Assembly (NCBI GenBank): GCA_946894095.1 | Contig: OX335652.1 | Location: forward strand, 20,421,001-20,485,000 | Source: Incurvaria masculella | Taxonomy: Eukaryota; Arthropoda; Insecta; Lepidoptera; Incurvariidae | Direction: 5' to 3' | DNA: 64,000 nt | Part shown: positions 41,399 to 52,222 of the stretch, in pieces | How positions within the stretch are numbered: position 1 is the first letter of the stretch | How the letters are laid out: each line of letters opens with the position of its first letter | Made by a program: the position numbers and the translations under genes | Notes under the pieces: generated by a model | What the model was told of the DNA's origin: nothing | Databases searched by the model: none | The model's input: only the letters and a program-made list of their open reading frames with translations

Positions 41399-42169
41399 TT
41401 TGTAGTACCTATAATAACTTACTTAAAATGAGTTAAAAAAAAATTACGTAAATTTCTGTTAACGCGACACGCGACTAGATCGAACGAGACGAAAGCCTGA
41501 TAACTACAGATTAAGGTTTGTTTTAACGAGTGATTAACAATAAGCACGTAGTTAACCTGACTTCCAAATATAACCTACGTGTTCAACGCAAGAGAATAAA
41601 GCGAGAAGAAAAAAAAAATTTCACACACGTTATTTACACACACAATACATAAGCATCAAGAACACATAAAATTATACACTTAAATGAAACAGCACATTTC
41701 AGTTTTTTATATTTCGTTGTTTCATACTAACCCAAGAAGTTCCGGATCGCGGGACTGGCCGGTCGCGTGCTCACGTGCTCGCGATTTGTCCACGCGCAAC
41801 GTGCTATAAGCTATATTTATAAGAAATGAGAGAAAGACAAAGAATATGCTCTGCTCTCGGCTTCCAATATATGATGACCTAAAAACCTAAGGAAACAGTG
41901 CACACCTATAAGAGCGAGAGTTACCGCCTTCGTGCGCTATTGCAAGACTCGATATTCTAAAATGAAATAACGTGCGTAAGTACCTATATACCTATTACGT
42001 TGGTGGACACAACTCGTTATTGCCACATTTAATATTCAGTTTTGTTAATTCGCTATTTGCTTACCGTCAGGGCTGAAATGGAGAGTTAATTTGTAGTGTA
42101 TAAAACAAGTGAGGCGTACCATAATAAAATAAATATAATTAATATATACAAATAGGGAATTAAAATAAA
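41399..42169 (-). other. Gypsy element 5' leader
   Basis: Non-coding region between the primer site and gag, AT-rich, expected to hold packaging signals. No ORF of note. Confidence 0.6.
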
Positions 42170-42184
42170 CCTGTTCGGGTGCCA
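42170..42184 (-). promoter_or_regulatory. Gypsy primer-binding site, tRNA-Lys-like
   Basis: TGGCACCCGAACAGG on the minus strand, two bases after the 5' LTR. It differs by one base from the Lys(UUU) primer site TGGCGCCCGAACAGG known from lentiviruses and some insect elements. A moth tRNA with a matching end may exist; not checked. Confidence 0.75.
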
Positions 42185-42186
42185 AT

Positions 42187-43571
42187 TGTAGCCTTGTTTA
42201 TTTAAAGGGTGTGATGCATTAGAAGAAATGAGTAAGTAGGAGTGGTTGCCACGGACAGACCGACAGACATATATAGGGTTTCAAGGGCCCAGGGATCTTC
42301 CGGTGGTTCGTTGTAATTTAATTAGGCTACAAGATATCCAGGTGGTTACGCCGGTGTATAAAGTGTGATGTGTAGAGGAGGGATCTCATGAATGTACTTG
42401 GTGGCAGCTCTGCAGCGTGTGGGGGAGGCTGTTCACAGGTTGGGAATGGGTGAATTTGTAGGGAATCGATGAATAGCGAATTAACAGACTACAGTAGGTA
42501 CAAAAAAAGATGTAATAAATTATAGACCATTTGAGGCTCAAAACACAAACAGACAATCAAAAATACACCCTGGCATTGTCCTATTTAAGACACCTACAAA
42601 TTAAGAAAATTGGGCTGTGGCGATCTAACCATCTACCTAAAATAGCCTATATTTAGAAGCACAAAGAAGACTATAAATAATTAACAATCAAGGCGGTGTT
42701 CTAACACGGCCTTAGCCTAACCTAATATCCAAATGGCCGGGGTTCCATGCCGGGAGCTCGGGGTGGGTCCGAGGTCGTGCGTAGTCGAATGGGCGGTGTT
42801 CTGCTTCAATGGGTGGTCCTGATAGATGCTCTTTGCGGTATCATCGTAGATTTCTACGGGGGGGGCTGGCGTTAGAGTATAGGTACCGTGCGGGGATCCA
42901 GCAGGCGTACGGCGACGCTGTGGTGGTGGGTCTACGTGTTGAAGATGTCGGACCGGCCACTGTGACAGGGCACGGCGGAAGCTGTGGCTGCTGGTCCACG
43001 GGCTGAAGACATCGGAAGGCGTGGGTGTGGCCTCGAAGTAGATCACGCCCGGCTGCTCACACGGATACGGAACACGGCGGCACGGCGGGCGCACCGATAT
43101 TCGCGAAGGGTGGTACGCGGACAGCTCAACCAACTTTTGGGAGCGAAAGTTTTCACATTTTGTTCATGTCGCCTGACTCCTCGGCCTCGGGACCCGCACT
43201 CGTCGGAGCACGTGGCGCGACCGTGCGTCTCAAGGTGCTGCCCGCTTCTCCCCGTGTCCCGCGGGCGGCGCGGCGGAGGATTGCCGCGTGTTTCGACATT
43301 CCCAATCGGCGTCGCTAAGGCCCCAGTGGCGAGATCCGGTGCAGCATCTCGCTTGCACCTTGCTGGGAGCGCTGCTGTTGCGTCCTTGTCTTGTGTCTAA
43401 CGAATTTAACTCAAACGGCGCTGTTTGTGCACCAGTGCCGAGATCCGGTGCAGCATCTCGCTCGCACCTTGCTGGGAGCGATGCCGTTGCGTCCTTGTCT
43501 CGCACTCAATGCAAAAAGATAATCTCGCCCCTGGTATCGTTACGTCATAAGGCGGCGCGGCGGACGCTACA
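42187..43571 (-). repeat. Gypsy element 5' LTR (1385 bp)
   Basis: Same sequence and length as the 3' LTR. Followed outward by CTTA, matching the 31936-31939 flank. It should provide the promoter in its U3 part, which holds the duplicated GAGATCCGGTGCAGCATCTC blocks (43331 and 43440). Confidence 0.95.
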
Positions 43572-43717
43572 CTTATGACATTGTTTCTTCGGGCTATAAT
43601 TTTATTTTATTCAAGATGCTTCAATCCGTATCGAGCTGTTCAATAATAGCTAAGTAACTAGTACTCTCGCCTTGTATCTATCGTCGCGTACGGACAAAAG
43701 AATTGAAAACGTATTAT

Positions 43718-43731
43718 CACAGAATAAGTAA
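43718..43731 (+). repeat. CACAGAATAAGTAA box 4
   Basis: Exact copy, 217 bp before box 5. Confidence 0.6.
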
Positions 43732-43934
43732 CAGGTATTATACGCCGAGATTGAAGGAGCAGCGTCGATGCGACGACCAACTCATTCCAAAATTTCACAG
43801 ATCAGAGAAGTACATTTACTCATTTATTAATTTAAAAAATCATTAAAATCGATCCAGTAGTTTTGATTTATTAATTACTGCCCGTGGCCCGCACGTGTTA
43901 AATTTGGAGTAAAACAATTCCCCTTTCCCTATAC

Positions 43935-43948
43935 CACAGAATAAGTAA
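43935..43948 (+). repeat. CACAGAATAAGTAA box 5
   Basis: Exact copy followed by CAGTAAGTACC; a GC-rich CCGCCGCCCCGGCCGGCCGG stretch follows at 43999. Confidence 0.6.
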
Positions 43949-44958
43949 CAGTAAGTACCTATACCATGAAGATTATATCCATAAGAAGAGACATATCCCG
44001 CCGCCCCGGCCGGCCGGTACCGCCGCAAACGCTACATCCCGCAATTTTTAAATCTGTAATATCTTCGAAAATATTCATTTCATTCAATATCAATTCAATA
44101 TTCAATCATATGCTCTAAAGGGATATATTGATCTATATCAAATCAACAATATGTATATTTAAGGTATTTAATTGGATAAGGATTAATGCTGTATTGGCTA
44201 AAATCGCTTCTAAAATTAGCCATTATTTGTCGTAAAAAATAAATGAAAAAAATTTTCTATTGTGGGATATCCATTAGAGATAGACATATACCATCGCGGA
44301 GTTTTCTGTAGACCTTTTCAATGTGTACAATACTTAGTATATTCTATTATTTTGATAAATCTCGTAGGGTTCAACCTGCGTTTGCAATGTACATCACATT
44401 AGAAACCTCAAAAATAACGGTATTTCTCCACTAATTAATGGATGTTATTATACATATAAACCTTCCTCTTCAATCACTCTATCTATTAAAAAAAACCACA
44501 TTCAAAATCCGTTGCCTAGTTTTAAAGATTTAAGCATACATAGGGATATAGGAAAAGAGAAAGCGACTTCGTTTGTATACTATGTAGTGATTATGATGGT
44601 TAGTATCTGCACGCGCTTAGGCCATGGAGGTGAGGAAATTCCTCCATGGCTTAGGCAGGTCGCACTTCACGAGCGAAGGAGATGCAATGCCCGGTAGCCT
44701 CGGGACATCACAGCGGGCCACTAGAGGATTAGGAACAGCCACCTACCTCCAGCAGCACCAGCTCCTAGGCGTCGGGGCCCGGGACAGCGTTCGGCGGCAC
44801 AGCACTTCGCCCAGACGAGGCGACACAGCGTGGTCAGGCGCGCGGCGGGCTGCGGGCGTGGAGCCCTGCGAGAGCTCCACGATGAAAGAATGCGCGGACG
44901 CGGCGCATGCGTGCACCATGCGTGACAGCTAGTAGCAGAGCGGGAGTGGCAGGTGCCC

Positions 44959-45436
44959 TGCATCTACATCGCCAATATCTCCGTCGCCAATCTTCATCGC
45001 CAATATGTGCGTCGCCAACATATGCATCGCCAATATCTCCATCGCCGGCGACGCATCTGCGGTCCGGCCGCGGATCTGTCGCCAAGGACCGGAGACGCAT
45101 ATGCGTCGCCAAAAACTGGAGGCGCAGATGCGTCGTCAAAGTGGGTATGGTGATATATAATTAAATTGGTTAAGTAAGGTTAGGTTATGTTATCTAGGTT
45201 AGTTAATTAGTCAACCTAACCTAACCTATAAAACATAACCCAATCTTACTCAACCCAACCTAATTTACATATTTCCATACCCATTTTGGCGACGCATCTG
45301 CGACTCCAGTTTTTGGCGACGCATATGCATCTCCGGTCGTTAGCGACGGATCTGCGGTCCGGCCGCAGCTCCGTCGCTGGCGCATATGTTGGCGATGCAG
45401 ATATTGGCGAGGCAGATGGTGGCGATGCAGATATGG
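44959..45436. mobile_element. Foldback element with tandem-repeat arms and TTAGG-like core
   Basis: Two arms of about 230 bp are reverse complements almost to the centre (about 45210). The outer parts are irregular repeats of 15-18 bases, such as ATCGCCAATATCTCC and GTCGCCAACATATGC. Then come GACGCATCTGCGGTCCGGCC, CCAAAAACTGGAG, and near the centre TAAGGTTAGGTTATG paired with CATAACCCAATCTTA. Long inverted arms made of short tandem repeats are the hallmark of foldback-type DNA transposons. No transposase. Confidence 0.8.
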
Positions 45437-45699
45437 ACTACCAAAGTGGCATAGGAAAAACTTCGGATTGGATTGAATGCTTGTGAAGTGCAAACTACCT
45501 GGCTCACCCATGCCATATTGGCGTGAACAGTATCCATAACAATCATACGATATCGTACACAATACAATTACATTTTTAATAATAATAATATATTTTTAAT
45601 ATCAATGACCATATCTATATTGATTAAACAATTCCGGCCCGTTTTATGGTTGCAAGAACTAGACATTTCGATCAAGATAAAATGGCGTCCTCTTTATAT

Positions 45700-46470
45700 T
45701 ATATACTAGCTGCGGTACCCGGCTCCGCTCGGGTCAATGTCTTGTTGGACAGATGTCGGTTTGAATTATTTACTGTATTAAAAACCCACCAAAAGGACAA
45801 TATATCCATCTAACAAATTTAATAAAATATCCACACATTCCCATTCAGAGCTTCGTAAACATTTCGGGACGTATTTTAAAATCATGTTTCGCCGGACCTT
45901 TACTGCACTAGCACTGCTACTTACAAATGGATACAAAACCAGCAAAGGCGTGATTAACCCTACCACCTAGTAAGTAAGAAAGGGGACCTAAAGTTTTAAG
46001 AGGAATACGAACCACAGCCACCTTCAACATCGAAAACGGTAACCCATCCGGAATCTGAATACGCATATAAATCGGGTGAGTGGTTCGAAGTTATCTCTTG
46101 ATATCATGGAACTTTCAAGTCTTAGTTTTAATTTTTCTCCTGAAGTTTGTATAAAATATTTACAAATTACATACACAAACCTTCCTCGTTGATCGCTTCT
46201 TCCGTTGATGAATGAAAACCATATCCAAAAATCCGTTGCGTGGTTTGTAAGAACCACTTCACCCACAAAGGGGCACTTCGGTTTGTATGACAGCTACATC
46301 TTAGCGTAAGCGGAACCGAATTATATTTAGCCTATCCTGTGTTCCATGCAATTAAATGTACGTGTAATAAGTTTTATCCAATTCCGATGATCAGTTTAAG
46401 AGTTATGGCGGAACATACATACATACAGATGTGATTTCTTATTATTTACACCCGAAATAAATACTCAATA
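45700..46470 (+). mobile_element. Decayed interspersed repeat (ACTAGCTGCGG type)
   Basis: Begins ATATACTAGCTGCGGTACCC, GGCTCCGCTCGGGTCAATG, a motif I recall from many insect repeats. Later parts include AATCCGTTGCGTGGTTTGTA and ACATACATACAGATGTG. No coding. Contains the SINE piece 45948-46058. Class uncertain. Confidence 0.5.
45948..46058 (-). mobile_element. 5S-headed SINE fragment, minus strand
   Basis: Reverse complement gives CGGATGGGTTACCG (C-box remnant), GAAGGTGGCTGTGGTTCG, CTTTAGGTCCCCTTTC and CTTACTAGGTGGTAGGGTTA. Confidence 0.65.
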
Positions 46471-46676
46471 TATATAATTATTAGGTTATTAAGTTAAGTA
46501 ATTTATTTATTATTTAAGACTTTTCACATTGTGGGTTATTGTTTCCTCGTAGTTCTTAGTTCTTTGCTTTAGACCGTTCTACCAATGTAAGTTTGGCAGT
46601 AGCATTTAGATATGAAATCATAATTGTGTTGTATCATTTATGTGGACGAATAAAAAAGACAAAATAAAACATAATT

Positions 46677-46803
46677 TACAGATCAGTGAAGTTTCTTTGC
46701 GGGTTCTTCTTCACTGGTTGATCGAATCCGCGGATCAATCAAATTGTGACATGACTTAGTGTAGTTTGACTACCAGAAGTTGAATAAATAAATTAAAATG
46801 AAA
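46677..46803 (+). mobile_element. LINE 3'-tail-like fragment (TTTCTTTGCGG family), best copy
   Basis: GATCAGTGAAGTTTCTTTGC, TTCTTCTTCACTGGTTGATC, GACATGACTTAGTGTAGTTT and GACTACCAGAAGTTGAATAA, ending in an ATGAAATGAATGAAA tail typical of non-LTR elements. Confidence 0.65.
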
Positions 46804-47071
46804 TGAATGAAAATACACAGAGTCTACAAACGCAGTATTTTATAAACCAAAGCAACTTACTCCATGAACATACCTTATAGATTTATTATAGTATAGATGT
46901 AATATATGAAATATTAATTTAACATTTGATAAAGAAAAGTCGAGGTATAATTGTAATTACGTATGGGTTTGGAAAGATATTAATGTTTTTTTGTAATATT
47001 AAAGAAAGGGCTTAATCTTATGATATTTTTTAAAACGTAAAATGTTTTTAAAGAACCGGCTCTTTATTGAG

Positions 47072-47331
47072 CGGCTCGTAGCTCGGGGACGCGGTGACTT
47101 GTTGGATGAGTGCATTTCGTCGAATGGTTCGGAAACCACGGAACATTTTAGGTGGAAGAGCCGAGCCAGCCCGGGATGGTACCATCGCATTGCTTGAATT
47201 CGTCGGAGCGAAGTCGGTTCTTTCTACCCAGTTAAATATAGACGTGGACCTAAAGGAAAGGCATGGCACCTAAATCATTCGGTAATGCTCATATTGTGAC
47301 GTTGGTCTTTGCCATCCAAGATCAGTTATGT
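47072..47331 (+). mobile_element. tRNA-headed SINE, diverged
   Basis: CGGCTCGTAGCTCGGGGACG (A-box region), GACTTGTTGGATGAGTGCAT (B box deleted), GGATGGTACCATCGCATTGC, AAAGGCATGGCACCTAAATC and TTTGCCATCCAAGATCAGTT. Confidence 0.75.
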
Positions 47332-47984
47332 GTTATCATGCGGGCACAGAATTAAAAACAATACAGTTTATCACACACTTGTATGGATCACCCGATGATA
47401 TAATTTATCATGGTAGAAGGCGTGGTGCTTCTTAATCTCTGTGTGGTGGTTCAATCATCTTTCAGTAAATTCTGTTGTGACTTTCGTAAACTTAAACATA
47501 CTACAACATTGTAACTAGGAAAGGCGAAACTACATTGCAAATAAGTATTTGAAAACGTATTGATAATATTAATTTATCGGAGTTACTAAGTTTTTAAATT
47601 CTTATTTATATGTTACTTACCGATTCACGTCATGTATAACCTCTGTGGCAGAGAGATATTACAGTGGACATTCTCTATGCATTCTGTATCCCAAACGAAT
47701 GTACGTCCAATGCATGCGCACGTCATGTGTCCGAACTATCTTCCACATGAAACATCGAACTCAAATAATTTTCACTTATCATTATTTTATGGCTGAAGAA
47801 ATTATCTTTCCCCAGGTTGTTTTATGTTTAAATGCAATGCACTAATCTCCATGGAATTTAATATCTCAACACGTTACCTCTATTCTATCACCACTTATTT
47901 AGTGCCTCATTCGTTCGGGTCACTTTATGGTTAAGAACCCATGCAAAACAGTAATTCATCTTCCTTACTTTGCACATAGTAAAG
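47332..47984. other. No gene recognised
   Basis: AT-rich sequence; the 66-codon ORF has no domain. Confidence 0.4.
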
Positions 47985-48740
47985 TCCTTATTTCTTATAT
48001 TATAGGGTCCTTATATTTAGGATTTGAAGGATTCTTAGTTTCCAAATTTTGAGGTCATATTTTCCAGATTGTAGAGTCACAGTAGAGTCTCTGCGACCCA
48101 TAGAAATCGCGCGCATGCTAGGTCTATGCTGCGACCGGTCACAGCAGTAGCACAACTCAGGCGATTTTTAAGATAAATACCTTCCCTCCATCGGGTGTCG
48201 ACGTTGTCACTTAAATATTGGCGGAGCACTGCTGGTTCGGTTACTTTTAAAAAGATGATTTTGAAGGACCATTTGCGCCAGTTTGGCACAGCGAAACCAG
48301 CTTAGAGCCCATACAAGCAAAATGTGCCTGTACACGTGCACGAAACGGGACTTTGTATAGAGTTGAGCTTCTGGATGTAATCTTTTATATGTTTTTTTTT
48401 ATGTTACTGGACATGGATGGCTAACACCACACCTTCTGTCATGGTATTAGCCTAACACACCACATGGGAACTAGGTGCCATGCCAGGACCTTCATGTGGT
48501 AGAGTGCTTACTTTCTAGATTGTATAGTTCTAGATTGCAGTATTCTAAGTTTCCAGATTTGAAGGTCCTTACTTTCCAGATTGTAGGGTCCTTATTTTTT
48601 AGATTGTAGGTTTTTGGTTTCCAGATTTTGAAGTTTTACTATAGATATTGTTCCTAGAGTCTATACTTTCCATATTGTATGGTTACAGACTGTGGGGTCT
48701 TAGTTTCTAAATTTGAAGGTCCGTACTTTCTAGATGGTAG
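47985..48740 (+). repeat. Degenerate minisatellite (TCCAGATTGTAGGGTCCTTA)
   Basis: Units of about 21-25 bases combining TTTCCAGATT, GTAGGGTCC or GAAGGTCC, and TTACTTTC recur at 47995-48075 and 48500-48740. They are split by unique DNA and a SINE fragment (48392-48494). Many units have drifted. Confidence 0.7.
48392..48494 (-). mobile_element. SINE 3' fragment, minus strand, inside the minisatellite
   Basis: TTTTTTTTATGTTACTGGAC, ATGGATGGCTAACACCACAC and CACATGGGAACTAGGTGCCA up to CCAGGACCTTC. Confidence 0.8.
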
Positions 48741-49385
48741 GATGAGCCCGCTGGGTAGTCGAACAAGTATCGGTGTATTCCGGCCAGTTCGATTTTGAAA
48801 TGCTTCTTTGGAAATGTGTTTGGATAATACCTATCATAACAGCAAGTTTGACATTAGCCCATCATGTCCGCGATGCAATAATGGAAATGCTATTTCTGTT
48901 TTCAACCGAGTGTCGAGCTGGGCGAGTTTCCCGCCTCCAGCGATGACAAGGCGGTGGCGTGGTCACGGCGCACGTTTGTAGGCTGCGATCGTCCAGCTGT
49001 CCGTGTCGCGTGGACAATAACAATGCTAATCGCGTGTCTCCTGTGCGACGCCACGCGACGCGACGTGTCGCACGCCTCCACCGACACATCGATAACACCA
49101 ATAGTACACTGGTTCGATTAGCTGGAGGTAAAAAACAGACTTCTAGGAGAGGAACATGCGTCTGGTAGACAAAAACAAGATAGTTATTCCTCTGATTTTG
49201 GACAGTCTGGAAGAATATACGCAAGAGAGTATGTGGGTATGTTCTCCAGTCGGAGAATATCTGGTTGATTACCTGTTACTAAGTTAACTCTCCGGGTGAA
49301 TGGGCGTACCATGTCAACAAGTAAATTTAGTTCACTTTTCCGAATAACACGGCGTTTGACAGTTAGCAGCAGGTCTATTCCTTGC
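48741..49385. other. No gene recognised; GC block 48900-49090
   Basis: Mirror ORFs (120, 61 and 69 codons) in a CG-rich block, no domain. 49282-49368 shares CCGAATAACACG and TTTGACAGTTA with 31530-31553. Confidence 0.35.
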
Positions 49386-49572
49386 ATTGAGTAATCAGGA
49401 ATCAGGAATCCTGAGTCTAGAAAACCGCTTTTTCAAAGCCAGTTTTTCGACGGAAAACCTTGATTAGTTAAAAAAAATATGGTCTAGAATATTTTCGTCA
49501 AGAAAATCGCTTTGAAAACCCCTACAAAGGCGGTTTTTGCCCTCAGAATTCCTGATTACGGAATGCCTGCAG
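49386..49572. mobile_element. Palindromic MITE (GCAGGCCTATTC family) copy 2, ends trimmed
   Basis: GAGTAATCAGGAATCAGGAA, AGAAAACCGCTTTTTC, TCGTCAAGAAAATCGCTTTG and GATTACGGAATGCCTGCAGG align with 17550-17740. Confidence 0.75.
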
Positions 49573-49592
49573 GTTACGAAATTCAGCAATAC

Positions 49593-49745
49593 ACGAAAGG
49601 ACAAAAAATTGAAAAACAACGTCAACGTATGATTAAACACGTCACTTGTATGGTCAGTATGGCAGGAACTCCATGCGGTTCACTAAAAGTGACGTGTTTG
49701 AACATTGAAAAACTCAGCCGTCTCTTCTTGCAATCGGGGCTTAAT
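49593..49745 (+). repeat. Palindromic small repeat, copy of 13771
   Basis: CACGAAAGGACAAAAAATTG, AACACGTCACTTGTATGGTC, AAAGTGACGTGTTTGAACAT and CAGCCGTCTCTTCTTGCA. Confidence 0.7.
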
Positions 49746-49799
49746 CACTCACGTAATCCTCCTGTGTTAGGAGACGCTAAAGTGCCACAGAAAACAATA

Positions 49800-50265
49800 A
49801 AAAAACGAGTCGGACTCGCACACGAAGGGTTCCGTACCATAGTACAAGTTATAACACAAAATAATCACGTTTTTTGTATGGGTATATTTAAATTTTATTT
49901 TACCTATGTGTTGTTAAAGCGGCAACAGAAATACACACACTGTAATCAGCTGACTACCTTTTACGGTTCGTTAGATACAGCCCTGTCACACGGACGGACG
50001 GACGGACAGACGGATGGACGGACGGACGGACGGACAGCGGAGGCTTGGTAATAGAGTTCCGTTTGGCACCCTTGGCAACTTAATCTTTTTATTTCATTAT
50101 TATTATTATTATTATTATTATTTTCATTTGACTGCTTCGCATTGTTAATTATTTGTGCCATGTAATGTACCTATTTTAAATAATTATGCTTGTTCTGAAA
50201 TTGTGACGTGTAGAAAAATCTATCAAATAAATGAACTATGAACTATGAACTTTGGGTACGGAACC
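49800..50265 (+). mobile_element. HINE/MINE-like repeat copy 10, interrupted
   Basis: AAACGAGTCGGACTCGCACA to GCGGAGGCTTGGTAATAGAG and TTTGGCACCC. A 165-base insertion (50082-50250) follows, then GGGTACGGAACCCTAATAG. The array (ACGGACGG) is at 49990-50035. Confidence 0.85.
50082..50250. mobile_element. Insertion in HINE-like copy 10, probable retroelement tail
   Basis: An (ATT)n run at 50096-50133 on the left; AAATAAATGAACTATGAACT with repeated GAACTAT at the right. The repeated 3' unit resembles a non-LTR retrotransposon tail. It splits the TTTGGGTACGG end block. Confidence 0.6.
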
Positions 50266-51713
50266 CTAATAGTACTAACCTAACCGCGGTGTGTACTAGT
50301 AAGAGTCACCCCTAAGCCCTAAACTATTGGTTACGTCGGGTGGCTGCGAAGTCGACGGCGCGGATGGATCGTCGATTGGAAACAAAGCTGGCGCTTGACA
50401 GAGCTTTGACGTCGATTTGCGTGAAATTGACGAGCTTTCAGCGGCGGAGCGGGGCGCCCATTGTTGGGCATTCTGAAGCCCGCTGGATGATCCCCGACGG
50501 TATGCTATTATCAGACATCGATTAAAGTACGGAAGTATTGGTCGATTATTATTGTCCTTCACATTATTCAGATTTGAGAAATGTCATCACGGATTTTGAG
50601 AAAAATGAGATCATGGACCACAGATTAAGTCAATAAGAGTTAAAACACGCGGGATCGTGTCGGCGTCATAAGCGCAAATAAGCGCTTCTAGCGAGCAGGC
50701 CGCAAGCCGAGCATATAGTGCTACTGAACGCGCGGCGCGAGCGCATCGTGCCGATCTGGGCGGTGAAAATATGTACAAATTGTAGTGAACATGTGAATAT
50801 CCAAACACATAGAACATCACAGCACATGTAAGTGCACTGTAATTGTTAATATTCTAATTTTAAACCAATTTTAAAGGTCATCACGAGTAGTCTGCGTCAG
50901 AAGTTAGTTAGTGATGTGACAATGTCGCAGTATGTATCGACACATTGGAATCGAATAGCTTATAAAGCCCACAATGGGATTGGAATATCAATATTACACC
51001 TACTTCCATGATTATAGCCCTCAACACACCACTGTCTCGTTGCTGGCGCGTTACATAACCAATCGTCTGCATTATTTGATCAGTGTCACGGACTTTGACA
51101 TTAGGTTTCTAAAGGTATTCTTCTTCAAGCTTTATTCATGCGTAGTGGTCAGAAGTTTGCTGTTATATTCAGGGTTTATTGTTGTCATGCATTAAGAATG
51201 GGTGACGAAATAATGACGAAACATATTTACAGAGCAAAGCTATCAGAATGTTCATCTCCGGGCGGCCGAAAAACATACTAAGACCAGATTCATGCAATAC
51301 TTTGTTAAGTTCACGTAAGTAGCACCCGTAATCGTATGGCATGTTTTTTTAGGAAGCGAAATAGGTATGATGCACCCACTCTGCCTACCCCACCATGTAG
51401 CGGTGTAATGGTACGTTTCGACATTATTCATCAACATTTTAATAGACATTGAATGTAACAAAAAATCCCAGCACGTAGTTGTAGACACATTAGCATCGAT
51501 TTCTATGAAGGCGACTATAGTTCAATTGCCTCGGGGAACATTGTCCGACATCACCGACATCCGGCGCGTCGCTTCCTCGCCTCGCGGTCGCGGCACGCGC
51601 GGGCCCCGGCACGCCGCGCGGCGCGGCAGCGGCGGCGTGGCGGCGACGTCACTGGGGCTGTGTGCAGGCACGTCCGAGAGCTGTGCGGCGGCGGCGTGCT
51701 CACTCACCTGCAC
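50266..51713. other. No gene recognised; GC island at 51540-51710
   Basis: 51230-51315 translates to KAIRMFISGRPKNILRPDS, a weak resemblance to a LINE C-terminal region. 51540-51710 is a strong CpG-rich block with mirror ORFs (64 and 72 codons). The rest is AT-rich. Confidence 0.35.
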
Positions 51714-51727
51714 CACAGAATAAGTAA
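51714..51727 (+). repeat. CACAGAATAAGTAA box 6
   Basis: Exact copy at the edge of a CG-rich island, followed by TAGTGCCGTCACGGCGAC. Confidence 0.65.
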
Positions 51728-51937
51728 TAGTGCCGTCACGGCGACATCATTGTGTCATGTTTTACATAGGTATGTATTCTTCAGCTGCCCGACAAGACAT
51801 AATAACCATGTGCTATGGGTTCTGGCACTTGATAATAGAAAGAAAGGTTTTTTTTTTCATAACATACAATTTAGACAAATCACAAAATTAAAAATATACA
51901 TTTGTGGAGAAAATAATAGGAACCAGCTCAGCATTTG

Positions 51938-52003
51938 TGCTGGAGATAGCACCATCGCATTGACTAAACGAAGCTCGAAGCGGCAATTAAATGGGTCCTG
52001 GAA
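51938..52003 (+). mobile_element. SINE body fragment
   Basis: TAGCACCATCGCATTGACTA, AACGAAGCTCGAAGCGGCAA and TTAAATGGGTCCTGG, next to a (GAAA)n run. Confidence 0.6.
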
Positions 52004-52060
52004 ATAAAGAAAGAAAAGAAAGAAAGAAAGAAAAGAAAATAAAAGAAAGAAAGAAAGAAA
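52004..52060 (+). repeat. (GAAA)n microsatellite
   Basis: About 13 imperfect GAAA units. Confidence 0.85.
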
Positions 52061-52061
52061 T

Positions 52062-52222
52062 TCATGCAAACATAGTCGCAGACGTATTGGAGGGTCCGTG
52101 TGGGTGGGAACTGACTTGACGAACGCTATTTTAGAGCGCATTCGCACACGGTTGCGATATTTCGACTGTTTGGCATACGACGCGCCGCCAAATTCCCATA
52201 CAATTATATGATCATTTCGACA
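52062..52222 (+). repeat. 165-bp repeat, second copy of 24846
   Basis: TGCAAACATAGTCGCAGACG, GAACTGACTTGACGAACGCT and TTTCGACTGTTTGGCATACG align in order with 24846-25010. Confidence 0.7.

Larger units (their letters stand above)
31940..43571 (-). mobile_element. Complete Ty3/gypsy-type LTR retrotransposon
   Basis: 11,632 bp, transcribed on the minus strand. LTRs are at 42187-43571 (5') and 31940-33324 (3'), flanked by CTTA on both sides (31936-31939 and 43572-43575). Order on the minus strand: 5' LTR, primer site, 786-bp leader, gag, pol (PR-RT-RH-IN), a 3.2-kb non-coding region, 3' LTR. Integrase after RNase H defines the Ty3/gypsy order. LTR length above 1 kb and a Lys-type primer site recall the Osvaldo/Ulysses group of insect elements, which would need a phylogeny to confirm. 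No env-like ORF is seen between pol and the 3' LTR. Intact ORFs and matching LTRs suggest a young, possibly active copy. Confidence 0.95.
43572..44958. other. No gene recognised; repeat remnants
   Basis: 43718 and 43935 carry the CACAGAATAAGTAA box. 44450-44620 (ATACATATAAACCTTCCTCT, CAAAATCCGTTGCCTAGTTT, TTAAGCATACATAGGGA, GCGACTTCGTTTGTATACTA) matches a sequence type I recall as a common decayed insect repeat and recurs in part at 46170-46290. 44620-44940 is GC-rich with mirror ORFs only. Confidence 0.4.

Noticed and set aside
45170..45260. Telomeric repeat tract
   Set aside because: Only a few TTAGG-like units, inverted and inside a foldback element.
49512..50051. 179-codon ORF
   Set aside because: Runs across a MITE, a small palindromic repeat and a HINE-like copy; accidental joining.
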